Of a DNA stretch of 64,000 nucleotides, positions 54,308 to 63,197 are shown one piece after another; positions within the stretch are counted from its first letter, which is position 1, and each line of letters begins with the position of its first letter. Source of the stretch: Allopusillimonas soli (GTDB lineage Bacteria; Pseudomonadota; Gammaproteobacteria; Burkholderiales; Burkholderiaceae_B); NCBI RefSeq assembly GCF_004153445.1, contig NZ_SDQC01000001.1, positions 682,001-746,000 of the forward strand, written 5' to 3'. A program made the translations under genes and the position numbers. Below the pieces are notes generated by a model. That model was not told the DNA's origin. It worked only from the letters and a program-made list of their open reading frames with translations, and searched no databases.

Positions 54308-55045
54308 ATGGAAAGTATATTGAGCCTTAATGATGTGACTGTCGCATATCACGGCGACATCACGATACTGAACAACGTCAACGTGCAGGCTCGCAAAGGC
54401 CAGGTTACCGGCATCATCGGCCCGAATGGGGCCGGCAAGTCCACCGTCTTGAAAACCATGTTCGGTTTTCTGCCCCTCATCAAGGGCAGCATCGTCCTGA
54501 ACGGAACAGACATCAGCCGGCAAGGGCCAAACAAACGGGCGGAGGCGGGAGTGGCATTTGTCCCGCAGAACCGGAGCCTATTCGGCGACTTGTCGGTTGA
54601 AGATAATCTGCTGCTCGGATGCTGGCCATTCCGCAAGGACAAGCCACTTGTCCGCAAGAGAATAAATGCTGTCTATGAGCGGTTTCCCATCCTCGCCGAC
54701 AAACGCAAGGATCCAGCCTCGAGCATGAGTGGCGGGCAGCAGCGGTTTGTGGAATTCGGCCGGGCCCTGCTCATAGAGCCATCCGTTATACTGCTCGACG
54801 AGCCAACCGCCATGTTGGCTCCCAAGATATCAAAAGAGCTGTATGGCTTGATCAGGGGATTTGCAGACGACGGCATGACAGTGGTGCTGGTGGACCAGAA
54901 TGTGCGTCGCTGCGCCGAGATTTCCGACTATCTGTACATCCTGGAACTCGGAAAGAACAAGGCTGAAGGTGACCGGGACGCATTTGTACACGGGTCTGCC
55001 CTGCGGGACACAGTGGCAACCTGGATGGATTACGAAATCGACTGA
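54308..55045 (+). CDS. livF: Branched-chain-type ABC ATPase (LivF family)
   Basis: A 245-residue ATPase: Walker A GPNGAGKST, signature MSGGQQRFVEFG, Walker B VILLDEPTAML and LVDQNVRRC in the switch region (Asp-Gln in place of the usual His, as is common in LivF). The block AFVPQNRSLFGDLSVEDNLL is typical. It follows livG directly (one base) and ends the transporter operon; a TauE-like gene follows after 84 bases. Confidence 0.93.
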   Translation: MESILSLNDVTVAYHGDITILNNVNVQARKGQVTGIIGPNGAGKSTVLKTMFGFLPLIKGSIVLNGTDISRQGPNKRAEAGVAFVPQNRSLFGDLSVEDNLLLGCWPFRKDKPLVRKRINAVYERFPILADKRKDPASSMSGGQQRFVEFGRALLIEPSVILLDEPTAMLAPKISKELYGLIRGFADDGMTVVLVDQNVRRCAEISDYLYILELGKNKAEGDRDAFVHGSALRDTVATWMDYEID

Positions 55046-55129
55046 AAAGCCGCGCGACCTGGGCTTGCATGCCCTCGTGCCGCCACGGCCCTCTGCGCGC
55101 CGCACCACCGGCAGGCCGCCCCCAAAGAC

Positions 55130-55846
55130 ATGACGGTCGGCTTCGCTGTCGTTCTCGCCACCATCTTCCTTGCCGCATTCGTACAGGGCACGACCGGCAT
55201 GGGTTTCGCACTCATCGTCGTACCCGTGCTGGCGCTGGTAGAACCTCGCATGATACCGGGCGCCCTGCTCTATCTGATGCTTCCGCTCAATGCCTATGTG
55301 GCGGGGCGCGAGTTCCGGTCCATAGACATGCGGGGCGCCGGATGGATTACCCTGGGGCGCTTTGCCGGCACATTTGTCGGCCTATGGATACTTCTGCTGC
55401 TGTCCGCCTACTGGCTGAACATGGTGGTGGGTGTCAGCACCATACTGGCGGTGATCGCCTCCCTGATGGCGCCAGCCTTCACACCCGGCAGACGCGCATT
55501 CGGGCTGACAGGCGTGGTCACGGGTATTACCGAAACCGCTACGGGCATTGGCGGCCCCCCCTTGACGCTGGTGTACCAGCATGCGCCGGTGGCTACCCTG
55601 CGCTCCACCGTGGCGCTGTGCTTTCTGGTCGGCGAGATTATCTCGCTGACCGTACTGGTACTGTCGCAAAGCATAGGCTGGCCACAGTTGAGCTATGCAC
55701 TGTACTGCCTTCCCGCCTTGTTGCTCGGCATGTGTGCAAGCCATTTGATCCACCACAGAATAAACCAGCGATTCCTGCGCAAGGGTGTACTGGTTTTTGC
55801 ACTGGCTTCTGGCATAGTGGTGATCGTGACCACAGGCTGGAGTTGA
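55130..55846 (+). CDS. TauE/SafE family membrane permease
   Basis: A 238-residue membrane protein with seven or eight hydrophobic segments and the repeated family motif: FVQGTTGMGFALIVVPVLAL near residue 15 and GVVTGITETATGIGGPPLTLV near 130. Members move sulfonate, sulfite or other organic anions, often outward. It follows livF by 84 bases on the same strand and may be the last gene of that operon, perhaps exporting a product. There is no clear ribosome site at the ATG. Confidence 0.85.
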   Translation: MTVGFAVVLATIFLAAFVQGTTGMGFALIVVPVLALVEPRMIPGALLYLMLPLNAYVAGREFRSIDMRGAGWITLGRFAGTFVGLWILLLLSAYWLNMVVGVSTILAVIASLMAPAFTPGRRAFGLTGVVTGITETATGIGGPPLTLVYQHAPVATLRSTVALCFLVGEIISLTVLVLSQSIGWPQLSYALYCLPALLLGMCASHLIHHRINQRFLRKGVLVFALASGIVVIVTTGWS

Positions 55847-55868
55847 GGTTCACATCGCAAAGAGTCAT

Positions 55869-56342
55869 TCAACGCATTTTCATTAATACGTTCCAAGTAC
55901 TTCGCAATACCTCAGTCCCATCCTGGTTAAAAACCCTGCGCAGGAAACAAACGACACCTGTCCCAACCCGCGTCGCCGAAGGGGTTCGAGAGTGCACACT
56001 CATTTGCACCCGTATCGTGTCTCCAATAAACACGGGTTTGAGCCACTGGCAATCTAATCCCGCGAGTGCAAGCCTGGATGAAGCGGTAAGCTGCGAAAAG
56101 AGCATCCGACTACATAGTCCCGAGGTGATTGCCAGCACAAGCAATCCATGTGCTGCACGCCTGCCAAATGGATGCCCTTGCGCGTATTCCGCATCCATAT
56201 GCAGGGCATTAAAGTCTCCCGATACGCCAGCAAAATTAACTATATCGGCCTCTGTGACAGTCCGCGCTGGGCTCATGAGAAGCATGCCTTCTTGCATATC
56301 CTCATAATAAAAGACCATTTTTTCCACTTGAGACAGCTGCAT
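55869..56342 (-). CDS. MaoC-type enoyl-CoA hydratase
   Basis: A 157-residue single-hotdog hydratase. The catalytic Asp43 and His48 are in the hydratase-2 motif SGDFNALHMD, followed by FGRRAAHGLLVLAI. It adds water to a trans-2-enoyl-CoA to give the (R)-3-hydroxy form, or acts on a modified acyl-CoA. AGAAGGAAG precedes the ATG at 56342. It is the last gene of the minus-strand acyl-CoA operon (60760 to 55869), 13 bases after the CoA-transferase. Confidence 0.9.
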   Translation of the reverse strand: MQLSQVEKMVFYYEDMQEGMLLMSPARTVTEADIVNFAGVSGDFNALHMDAEYAQGHPFGRRAAHGLLVLAITSGLCSRMLFSQLTASSRLALAGLDCQWLKPVFIGDTIRVQMSVHSRTPSATRVGTGVVCFLRRVFNQDGTEVLRSTWNVLMKMR

Positions 56343-56355
56343 ATTCTACTTCCTT

Positions 56356-57438
56356 CTAGCTTCGACGCCCAGCACCCATACCTTCAAGGCGAACGGGAAA
56401 TCTGCATACCGGGCCGTGCGCCGTATCCATAAACAACCCGCGTGAGCTATGTTGTGCCAATGCCGGTAACTGATCAAACTCAAACATGAGCATCACTGGC
56501 ACATCCGCCTCTCGAAGCCGTCTTGCCAATGTTTCTCCATCCCACTTCAGTACAGCTTGCGCTAACGCCTCATTGATTTCTGTGGCGTGTTCACGACGGA
56601 CTGCCATGCGCGCATATACAGGTGTTGCATATGGACCAATATCGATGACACTTAAAAGACGAACCCAGAAATGATCTTCCAGCGCCGCAATACTAAGGTA
56701 ACGGCCATCTCTGGATTTGAACGCACCATATGCGGGACGTATGAAGAACTGACGACGGCCCGTGAAATCCTGGATTTGAGATGGTTGCAGCGTAAAAGCG
56801 CGTGAAATCATCCAATGCGTTACAGCTTCCGTAATAGCGACATCCAGATACTGTCCGCGGCCGGTTCGCTCTCGTTGGAACAACGCTGTAAGCAGGCCCG
56901 ACATCCCATACATGGCGCCACACAGATCGGCCACGGGGACGCCTGCGCCAGGCATCGGCTCTCCCAGTGGTTCACCCGATAGCGCAAGCACCCCGCTGCA
57001 CGCCAGATAGTTGATATCGTGACCGGGAAGCTTCGCATCGGGACCAGTTTGCCCATAGCCGGTGAGAGACACGTATATCAGTCGAGGACAGCTTGTCTTC
57101 AAACTACAGTAGTCCAATCCGTGGCGAGCCATCACACCAGGACGATAACCCTCTATCAATACATCAGCATGCAGTATGTGCTCCTTCGCCTTTTTATGGT
57201 CAGCTGGGTTTCGAAGGTCAAGCTGGATACATTCTTTGTGTTCATTCAGCACGCTGTACAAAGTAGGATTACTGCGTTGTAGCGCGTCGCCTACCAAAGG
57301 GCGCTCTATCTTCACTACATCTGCACCAAGCTCAAGCAGATTATGGGTGAGAAACGGCCCTGGCAATAACTCGGTAAAGTCGACCACGCGAATACCGTCC
57401 AATGGCAATCCTGACCCTTCTCGATTGCGCCTAGCCAT
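56356..57438 (-). CDS. Class III CoA-transferase (CaiB/BaiF family)
   Basis: A 360-residue enzyme that moves CoA between an acyl-CoA and a free acid. N-terminus LDGIRVVDFTELLPGPFLTHNLLELGADVVKIERP in pieces (RVVDFTELLPGPF, LGADVVKIE), LNEHKECIQLDL, YVSLTGYGQTGP, and the catalytic Asp in VADLCGAMYG. The ATG at 57438 is within a TGATG overlap with the upstream synthetase stop and has GGGG upstream; 57459 would add seven residues. It would activate or swap the acid entering this pathway. Confidence 0.92.
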   Translation of the reverse strand: MARRNREGSGLPLDGIRVVDFTELLPGPFLTHNLLELGADVVKIERPLVGDALQRSNPTLYSVLNEHKECIQLDLRNPADHKKAKEHILHADVLIEGYRPGVMARHGLDYCSLKTSCPRLIYVSLTGYGQTGPDAKLPGHDINYLACSGVLALSGEPLGEPMPGAGVPVADLCGAMYGMSGLLTALFQRERTGRGQYLDVAITEAVTHWMISRAFTLQPSQIQDFTGRRQFFIRPAYGAFKSRDGRYLSIAALEDHFWVRLLSVIDIGPYATPVYARMAVRREHATEINEALAQAVLKWDGETLARRLREADVPVMLMFEFDQLPALAQHSSRGLFMDTAHGPVCRFPVRLEGMGAGRRS

Positions 57439-59600
57439 CAATTTTCCCCATCTCTGCACGCCAATGGAGCCGCACGCGCATCAAGGCCCCACCCTACAAT
57501 CACCGCATCTAATGGATACGCTCCTTGCCCTTCCCTACCAACCCAAACCGGATTCAAGTCCATTTCGGATAGAGAATTTAGATGCTCTACGGCAAAGTCA
57601 GACACCTTCACTAATAGATGGCAAAGCGCAGCAATGTCGCGCCTTGGTTGGCCACGCATGCCAGTAAGCAAGGGATAGCATCGCAACTCTTTCAGCATGG
57701 CAGACGCTTGTTCGTAGTCTACAGGTAGCATGCGTCTCGAAACATCTTTGAAAACCTCAACATACACGCCACCCAGGCCACATGTAATGATCAACCCCAT
57801 AACGGGGTCTCGTGAGAGTCCGATAAGCATTTCCAGACCGCCCGACGGTGCCATAGCCTCTATTAAAATTCCGTCAATGTGTGTTTCAGGTAGCGATGAT
57901 TGCACATTGGCGTGAATTTCGTTCCACGCATTTTCCAGATCGCAATCGCTTGCCAGACCCAAACGAACTCCACCCACATCAGACTTGTGCAGAATGTCCT
58001 CACCAACCACCTTGGCAACCACTGGATAACCAAGCTTGGAGGCAATCGAAATTGCCGCTTCCGGCGATGCCGCAATTTCACAACGGGGTATCTCAATACC
58101 GCTATGGCGCAGCCATCGCTTTGCCTGAAACTCGCCCATTACCGAAGGAGCATCCTCTATTACAAACTCGGGTGCAGAGAGCATTTTCGGCATGAACTCC
58201 CGCTTTCCCTCCTTCTGCCATGAGCCATAATCAATCCATCGCTTTATTGCCTTTACCGCCTTGCCTATGCTACGAATAGGTGGAAGGCCCGAGGCAGCCA
58301 ACAACTGGTAGCCCGGGCCTTGCCGGTCACTCATCCAGACCGGAATGATGGGAACACGACTTTCACTATTAACTTTAATGATGCTCCGGACGGTGGCTTC
58401 AGTAACATCACCATAATCCAGCGCCATTGGGTACAGCACGAGCGACACCTCTGGATCATTGCATACTGCAATCAAAGTTCGATCAATAATGCTCATATCC
58501 TTAAGAACTGCCGTCGTGGTGTCTACCGGGTTAGCAATAGCCGCATAGGCTGGCAGGTTACAGCCCAGGATCTCGGAAGTCGGAGCTGAAAACTGAGCGA
58601 GCTCAATTCCCGCAAGGCCAATCGCGTCCGCCGCCAGCGCGGCAGTACCTCCCGAAGAGCAATAGACGGCGATCTTCGGCTTCATTTGATTGGGTAACCC
58701 ACGAGACAGCAACCAGGCCGTATCTATAAGCTCATCGATATCGTCCACTTCCACAACACCCAGTTGCCGAAAGACTGCACTATTGATATCTGCGGATCCG
58801 GTGAGGGATGCTGTGTGAGACTGAGCAGCACGACGCCCATAATCAGAATGGCCAAGCTTGAATGCAACCACTGGCTTGCCAATACGCGCTGCATACCGCG
58901 CTGCCCTCATGAATCGAGGGCCATCCTTAATCCCTTCCAGCAAAGCAACAATGACTCGTATATCCTCCTTGCCAGCCATGTAGTGAATAAAATCAGCTAC
59001 TTGCAAATCAAGCTCGTTTCCGGTTGAAGCCCATAAACCAATGCCAACCCCACGATCCATGGACTGCATAATGTTGCGACCCAGTCCCCCTCCTTGGGTC
59101 GCCAGCCCAACTGGCCCTGCTGACAAGTCGTTGCGGAAGGACGGGGAAAATGTAAAGCCAATCCTCTGATTGATATTGCATAAACCGGGGCAATTAGGCC
59201 CAAGGATGCGCATACCCGTACTTTCTACTATTTTCAGTAGTCGGTCAGCATACTCCCGTCCTTCCCCTCCTCCCTCACCAAACCCGGACGTGAATAAGAC
59301 CGCAAACCTCACACCTAGTTGGCCACAGCGCTCCAGCGCCGCAACAGCCGCCGCCGCAGGCACAGCCACGACAACAAGATCAGGTATTTCAGGTAGGCTT
59401 TCAATATCCGGCCAGCTACGTCTGCCGGCCACAATCTCACGAGCGGGATTCACCAAGTAAACACCCCCCGCATAAGCAGAGAATTCCAATAGATTGCGCA
59501 CGGCACGCCCACCGATACTCTGTGGATTGTCCGATGCACCCAGCACTGCCACGCTTCGCGGCGAGACCAGGCGGGAGAGATTTTGGTCGCCAATGTCCAC
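57438..59600 (-). CDS. NDP-forming acyl-CoA synthetase (acetate-CoA ligase family, fused alpha-beta)
   Basis: About 720 residues. N-terminal CoA-binding domain (SVAVLGASDNPQSIG), succinyl-CoA-ligase-like region with the phosphorylated His in SHTASLTG, and a C-terminal ATP-grasp domain (LGYPVVAKVVG, KSDVGGVRLGL, NPVWV). Members form acyl-CoA from an acid, CoA and ATP with ADP release. The GTG at 59600 has GAGGAAGAGG upstream; a TTG at 59615 overlapping the upstream stop is the other option. Both CoA-loading enzymes (this and the CoA-transferase) are in one operon, which is unusual. Confidence 0.9.
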   Translation of the reverse strand: MDIGDQNLSRLVSPRSVAVLGASDNPQSIGGRAVRNLLEFSAYAGGVYLVNPAREIVAGRRSWPDIESLPEIPDLVVVAVPAAAAVAALERCGQLGVRFAVLFTSGFGEGGGEGREYADRLLKIVESTGMRILGPNCPGLCNINQRIGFTFSPSFRNDLSAGPVGLATQGGGLGRNIMQSMDRGVGIGLWASTGNELDLQVADFIHYMAGKEDIRVIVALLEGIKDGPRFMRAARYAARIGKPVVAFKLGHSDYGRRAAQSHTASLTGSADINSAVFRQLGVVEVDDIDELIDTAWLLSRGLPNQMKPKIAVYCSSGGTAALAADAIGLAGIELAQFSAPTSEILGCNLPAYAAIANPVDTTTAVLKDMSIIDRTLIAVCNDPEVSLVLYPMALDYGDVTEATVRSIIKVNSESRVPIIPVWMSDRQGPGYQLLAASGLPPIRSIGKAVKAIKRWIDYGSWQKEGKREFMPKMLSAPEFVIEDAPSVMGEFQAKRWLRHSGIEIPRCEIAASPEAAISIASKLGYPVVAKVVGEDILHKSDVGGVRLGLASDCDLENAWNEIHANVQSSLPETHIDGILIEAMAPSGGLEMLIGLSRDPVMGLIITCGLGGVYVEVFKDVSRRMLPVDYEQASAMLKELRCYPLLTGMRGQPRRDIAALCHLLVKVSDFAVEHLNSLSEMDLNPVWVGREGQGAYPLDAVIVGWGLDARAAPLACRDGEN

Positions 59601-59611
59601 TGTCCTCTTCC

Positions 59612-60760
59612 TCAAGAAATCGCCGACATGCCAAGAATTTCTCGGCCAATAATAAGAGTCTGTATTTCCGTCGTTCCCTCAGGGATCATGCCTCCACGCG
59701 TATCACGGAATATGCGCTCTACAGGGTAGTCCACGGAATAACCTAGGCCACCATGCACCTGCAATGCCATACTTGCAACCTCGTGTGCAGTTTCCGTGGC
59801 ATATAATTTTGCGATAGAGCACTCCATCCGCGCAGACGAACCTTCCTGTAAAGCTGCAGCTGCTCGATATCCGAGGGCACGCGCAGCCTCAACGCGAACA
59901 GTCATGTCAACTATGTGTTTCTGAATCAACTGGAAGCCACCAATTGGCTTTCCAAACTGTTGCCTAGTGCGGGCGTAATCCACCGCCAAGTCAAGTGCTG
60001 CTTGCCCTGCCCCCACGGCCCCCATGGCAATGTTCAGCCTTGCTGCATTAAGGCCCGACATGACGTTTGAGAACGCTTTTCCTTCTTGGCCGAGCAAATT
60101 AGCACGTGGAATACGCACATCGGCGAAACCCAACTCCGCAGTTCCCGTACATCGTAATACCATGGTCTCAACTTTGCGGATGTCGTAAGCAGCGGCATCA
60201 CGCTCAACCAGGAACAACGACAGTGCGCCATCGCACTCTGAGCTGAAGGTACGTGCCACGACAATACCAAAATCTGCAAATGCGCCATTGGTAATCCATA
60301 GCTTTCGACCATTCAGTATGTAGTGATCACCATCCAGATCCGCGCGAGTCTGAATCCCTGCGACATTTGACCCCGTGTCAGGTTCTGTAATTGCCATAAA
60401 TGGGCGGCGATCACATTGGAGCAAGGGAACCAGAAATCTCTCTCTCTGTTCCGGAGTCGCTAATGCTGCGAGACGCAATATGGAGCCATTTATGATGTTG
60501 ACGATGGTTCTCAAGGACATCCATGCATAGCCCATTTCCTCCATCATCATGGCCCAGGTCACATAGTCCAAGCCCATACCGCCCTGCTCCTCAGACAACA
60601 GCCCCCCTATAAAGCCAAAGTTCCGCAGACCCTTTAACAACTCGAATGGAAAGGTTCTCCTTTCCTCATGATGATTGATCACAGGCGTGACATTTTCCCT
60701 GACATAGCGTCTGATCACATCTCGCAATAATTCTTGTTCTTGACTTAGCTTGAACTGCAT
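59612..60760 (-). CDS. Acyl-CoA dehydrogenase
   Basis: A 382-residue FAD enzyme of the acyl-CoA dehydrogenase family. FAD and substrate contacts are in AITEPDTGSNVAGI and KLWITNGAFADFGIVVA, the helical C-terminal domain includes RQQFGKPIGGFQLIQ, and the end has RDTRGGMIPEGTTEIQ with a Glu at the catalytic-base position of the SCAD/MCAD group. It makes the 2-enoyl-CoA used by the MaoC hydratase. AAGGAGG lies before two adjacent ATGs; the second (60760) has the better spacing. It is the first gene of the operon. Confidence 0.93.
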   Translation of the reverse strand: MQFKLSQEQELLRDVIRRYVRENVTPVINHHEERRTFPFELLKGLRNFGFIGGLLSEEQGGMGLDYVTWAMMMEEMGYAWMSLRTIVNIINGSILRLAALATPEQRERFLVPLLQCDRRPFMAITEPDTGSNVAGIQTRADLDGDHYILNGRKLWITNGAFADFGIVVARTFSSECDGALSLFLVERDAAAYDIRKVETMVLRCTGTAELGFADVRIPRANLLGQEGKAFSNVMSGLNAARLNIAMGAVGAGQAALDLAVDYARTRQQFGKPIGGFQLIQKHIVDMTVRVEAARALGYRAAAALQEGSSARMECSIAKLYATETAHEVASMALQVHGGLGYSVDYPVERIFRDTRGGMIPEGTTEIQTLIIGREILGMSAIS

Positions 60761-60786
60761 CATGCCTCCTTAGGTATTGGCTAGTG

Positions 60787-61602
60787 TCAATCAACGCCAG
60801 ACGGACCACAAGAAGACGGTTTTGGCAACCGTGATGTGATGTTCAGCTTGCCAACTTCCACATCTTCAGACGAGAAGATTAGGTTTCTGACGTCTAGCAA
60901 GGCAGCCAGATAGCGGTCTCTGTTCTGAGACAATCTATCAGTTGGGCCAGCCAAAGACACAGCAATGGGCTCTCCATTGATAATGCCTGCGACGGCTAGC
61001 GCCGCAACACCAATTACGCCTTCGCCCTGCGTTTCAGACCATCCCCGCGATCGCGTCTCTTCAATATTTCTTTCGAGCAATGGCAGGCTAGTAACAGTAT
61101 CGGGCGTCAACTTTCGCAGCGGTTTTATACGCAATTGCTGTTGTGCTTCCTCCTGAGGGATGACCGATAAAAGCGCTTTCCCCAGCGCGGATGCGTGCAA
61201 TGCGATTTTTTCACCTACTTTCAGGATATAGCGCAGTTCGTAGCGTCCTTCGTTAAAACCTACGATCCGAACAAACCCCGATTCCAGGCGACCGCACAGT
61301 GCTGTTTCGCCGGTTTTCTCTGTCAAAGTCTCTATCGCTTCGGTACTTACCTGTGCCAGCGGGTCATTTTCTGCGATGCCCGAGGCAATAGCTTGCAGCC
61401 TGGATGTTGGATAAAAGCGCTTGGACCGGGCCATCCGCACGACATAGCCAGCCTGATGAAGCGTATGAAGCAGATCCGCACAACTGCTATCAGGTACGCC
61501 TATCAGGCGAGCTATTTCCGAATTACCAAGATCACGCCTCTCTCGCGCAAAGGTCTCGAAGATTGACATAACGCGCGTCACCGCTGGAATAGTTGCTGGC
61601 AT
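60787..61602 (-). CDS. IclR-family transcriptional regulator
   Basis: A 271-residue regulator: winged helix at about residues 5-70 (TRVMSIFETFARERR, EIARLIGVPDSSCADLL, AGYVVRM) and an effector domain (GFVRIVGFNEGRYELRY, LHASALGKALLSV, GVIGVAALAVAGIINGEPIAV). GGAGG five bases upstream fixes the start at 61602; the open frame continues upstream but crosses the operator. It heads the acyl-CoA operon and is divergent from the Bug gene at 61779, with a perfect dyad between. Confidence 0.92.
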   Translation of the reverse strand: MPATIPAVTRVMSIFETFARERRDLGNSEIARLIGVPDSSCADLLHTLHQAGYVVRMARSKRFYPTSRLQAIASGIAENDPLAQVSTEAIETLTEKTGETALCGRLESGFVRIVGFNEGRYELRYILKVGEKIALHASALGKALLSVIPQEEAQQQLRIKPLRKLTPDTVTSLPLLERNIEETRSRGWSETQGEGVIGVAALAVAGIINGEPIAVSLAGPTDRLSQNRDRYLAALLDVRNLIFSSEDVEVGKLNITSRLPKPSSCGPSGVD

Positions 61603-61725
61603 AAAAACCTCCGGAATATCTAACGAATGGTAATAACACCGCATTCTCCTCCAGACATGCAGCGGGCGAAAAATGCCGCCCCAAAAAAGTCTTGAATCCC
61701 GCAACAAACACGATATACTGAATGC

Positions 61726-61745
61726 TATCACGATATTTCGTGATA
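61726..61745. promoter_or_regulatory. IclR operator candidate, TATCACGA-N4-TCGTGATA
   Basis: Perfect 8-base arms with a 4-base spacer in the divergent gap between the IclR gene (start 61602) and the Bug gene (start 61779). CACGATAT is repeated 20 bases upstream at 61709-61716, two helical turns from the copy at 61729-61736, consistent with cooperative binding of a dimer of dimers. Confidence 0.65.
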
Positions 61746-61778
61746 AACAAAATTAAAATTTTCTCGAAGGAGCAAAGC

Positions 61779-62762
61779 ATGACCAGAAGGAGACTATTTC
61801 TTGCATTGGCTGCCTTATGTCTTACAGGTAGCCCTATAGCTCGCGCCACAGACGCTTACCCAAATAAGCCAATAAGGTGGGTAGTTCCCTTTACGCCTGG
61901 CGGGATAACGGATACAACGTCTCGCATGATGGCCCAACGTCTATCAGAAGATCTCGGGCAGCCAGTAGTTGTTGAAAACAAACCAGGAGCAGGAGGTCAA
62001 CTGGGCACAGAAGCCGTGGCGCGCGCATCAAATGACGGATATACGATCTTGTATGGCACCCAAGGCACTATCGCCGCTGCTCCGGCTCTCTATAAAACTT
62101 TGGCGTACAACCCCGATAAGGACTTCGTACCGGTTCACGCCATGTTTGCCACTCCAAATATTCTTGTTTCAGCCAAGAATCGGCCATATAAATCCGTCAA
62201 AGAGCTGGTCAGCTACGCCAAAGCCCATCCAGAAAAAGTCAATATGGCATCCTCTGGCATGGGAACAGGCTCTCACATGACGGGAGAATCTTTTCAGATG
62301 GCTGCCGGAATAAAAATGCTGCACGTGCCCTACAAGGGCAGTGCGCCGGCATTGAACGATCTTCTGGGCGGACAGGTAGATGTCCTCTTCGATTACCCGG
62401 TCAGCTCGGGCCCACATATCAAGAGTGGCGACCTTATCGCTTTGGCAGTGACCGCAAACAAGCGCCTTGCGAGCTTCCCTGATATCCCGTCGATTGTTGA
62501 AGCAGGCTATCCACAAGCAGTGAACTCAAGTTGGTCAGGAATTTTCGTACCCGCTGGCACACCATCTGAAATCGTAAACCGGCTTTCGGCTGCCATTGAC
62601 AAGGCGCTGGCTTCCGAAGAGATCAAGGAGTACGCCAGCAAATATGGCGCAGAGATTCTTGCAGATTTGTCCGGCACGAAATTCACAAAATTCATCCAGG
62701 AAGAGCGCAAGCATTGGCAGGATGTCGTGGATTATTCAGGAGTGCACCTGGATCCAAAATGA
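61779..62762 (+). CDS. Bug/TctC-family periplasmic binding protein
   Basis: A 327-residue receptor. It begins MTRRRLFLALAALCL with a signal peptide cut near RA-TDAY (residue 22), then Bug motifs KPIRWVVPFTPGGITDTTSR in part (PFTPGGITD), VVVENKPGAGGQLG, NDGYTILYGTQG, HVPYKGSAPALNDL and DIPSIVEAGYPQ. GAAGGAG precedes the ATG by eight bases. It is the first gene of a plus-strand unit with the OB-fold and thiolase genes and probably captures the acid degraded by the flanking acyl-CoA enzymes. Confidence 0.92.
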   Translation: MTRRRLFLALAALCLTGSPIARATDAYPNKPIRWVVPFTPGGITDTTSRMMAQRLSEDLGQPVVVENKPGAGGQLGTEAVARASNDGYTILYGTQGTIAAAPALYKTLAYNPDKDFVPVHAMFATPNILVSAKNRPYKSVKELVSYAKAHPEKVNMASSGMGTGSHMTGESFQMAAGIKMLHVPYKGSAPALNDLLGGQVDVLFDYPVSSGPHIKSGDLIALAVTANKRLASFPDIPSIVEAGYPQAVNSSWSGIFVPAGTPSEIVNRLSAAIDKALASEEIKEYASKYGAEILADLSGTKFTKFIQEERKHWQDVVDYSGVHLDPK

Positions 62763-62777
62763 ATATAAAGGTACAGC

Positions 62778-63197
62778 ATGACAGATTCTTCTTTCTCTCT
62801 TTTTAAGATTTCCGACAGCCAAAATCGTTTGGCGTTCAGCTTTCATCAGTGTGATAAATGCGGAGCACTGAGTTTCCCTGCAAACACTTTTGGTTGTCAT
62901 CAATGCGGCGCACACACTGAAGATGGTCATACGATATCTCGGCCCGGCAAAGGAGTTTTGCGCACTGCCATTACCGTCTACGCCGATATATGCCCAGCCT
63001 TGAAGGCACCTTACGTTATCGGGGAGATAGAGCTTGCACCTGGCCTGATCGAGGAGGCTGTACTGGATGTCGGCAGTGAGGATGAGGTACATCCTGGCAT
63101 GCTGATGGAGGCTGTATATATCCCTGACATAAAAGATAAGGCACTGATCCCGTGTCGTTTCAGGCCGACAGGAAACAAGTTGGAGATGGGGATATGA
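62778..63197 (+). CDS. OB-fold/zinc-ribbon protein (DUF35 family), thiolase partner
   Basis: A 139-residue protein with a rubredoxin-like zinc ribbon (Cys25, Cys28, Cys40, Cys43: HQCDKCG and GCHQCG) followed by an OB fold (GVLRTAITVYADI, PYVIGEIEL, MLMEAVYIPD). Members form complexes with thiolase-like proteins, for instance in steroid side-chain cleavage and acetoacetyl-CoA systems, where they supply a CoA-binding surface. It overlaps the thiolase start by 4 bases (63194-63197), strongly suggesting a stable complex. Confidence 0.88.
   Translation: MTDSSFSLFKISDSQNRLAFSFHQCDKCGALSFPANTFGCHQCGAHTEDGHTISRPGKGVLRTAITVYADICPALKAPYVIGEIELAPGLIEEAVLDVGSEDEVHPGMLMEAVYIPDIKDKALIPCRFRPTGNKLEMGI

Noticed and set aside
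55069-56307. 412-codon plus-strand frame over the TauE and MaoC genes
   Set aside because: Shadow frame: the TauE permease motifs and the MaoC active site are in other frames.
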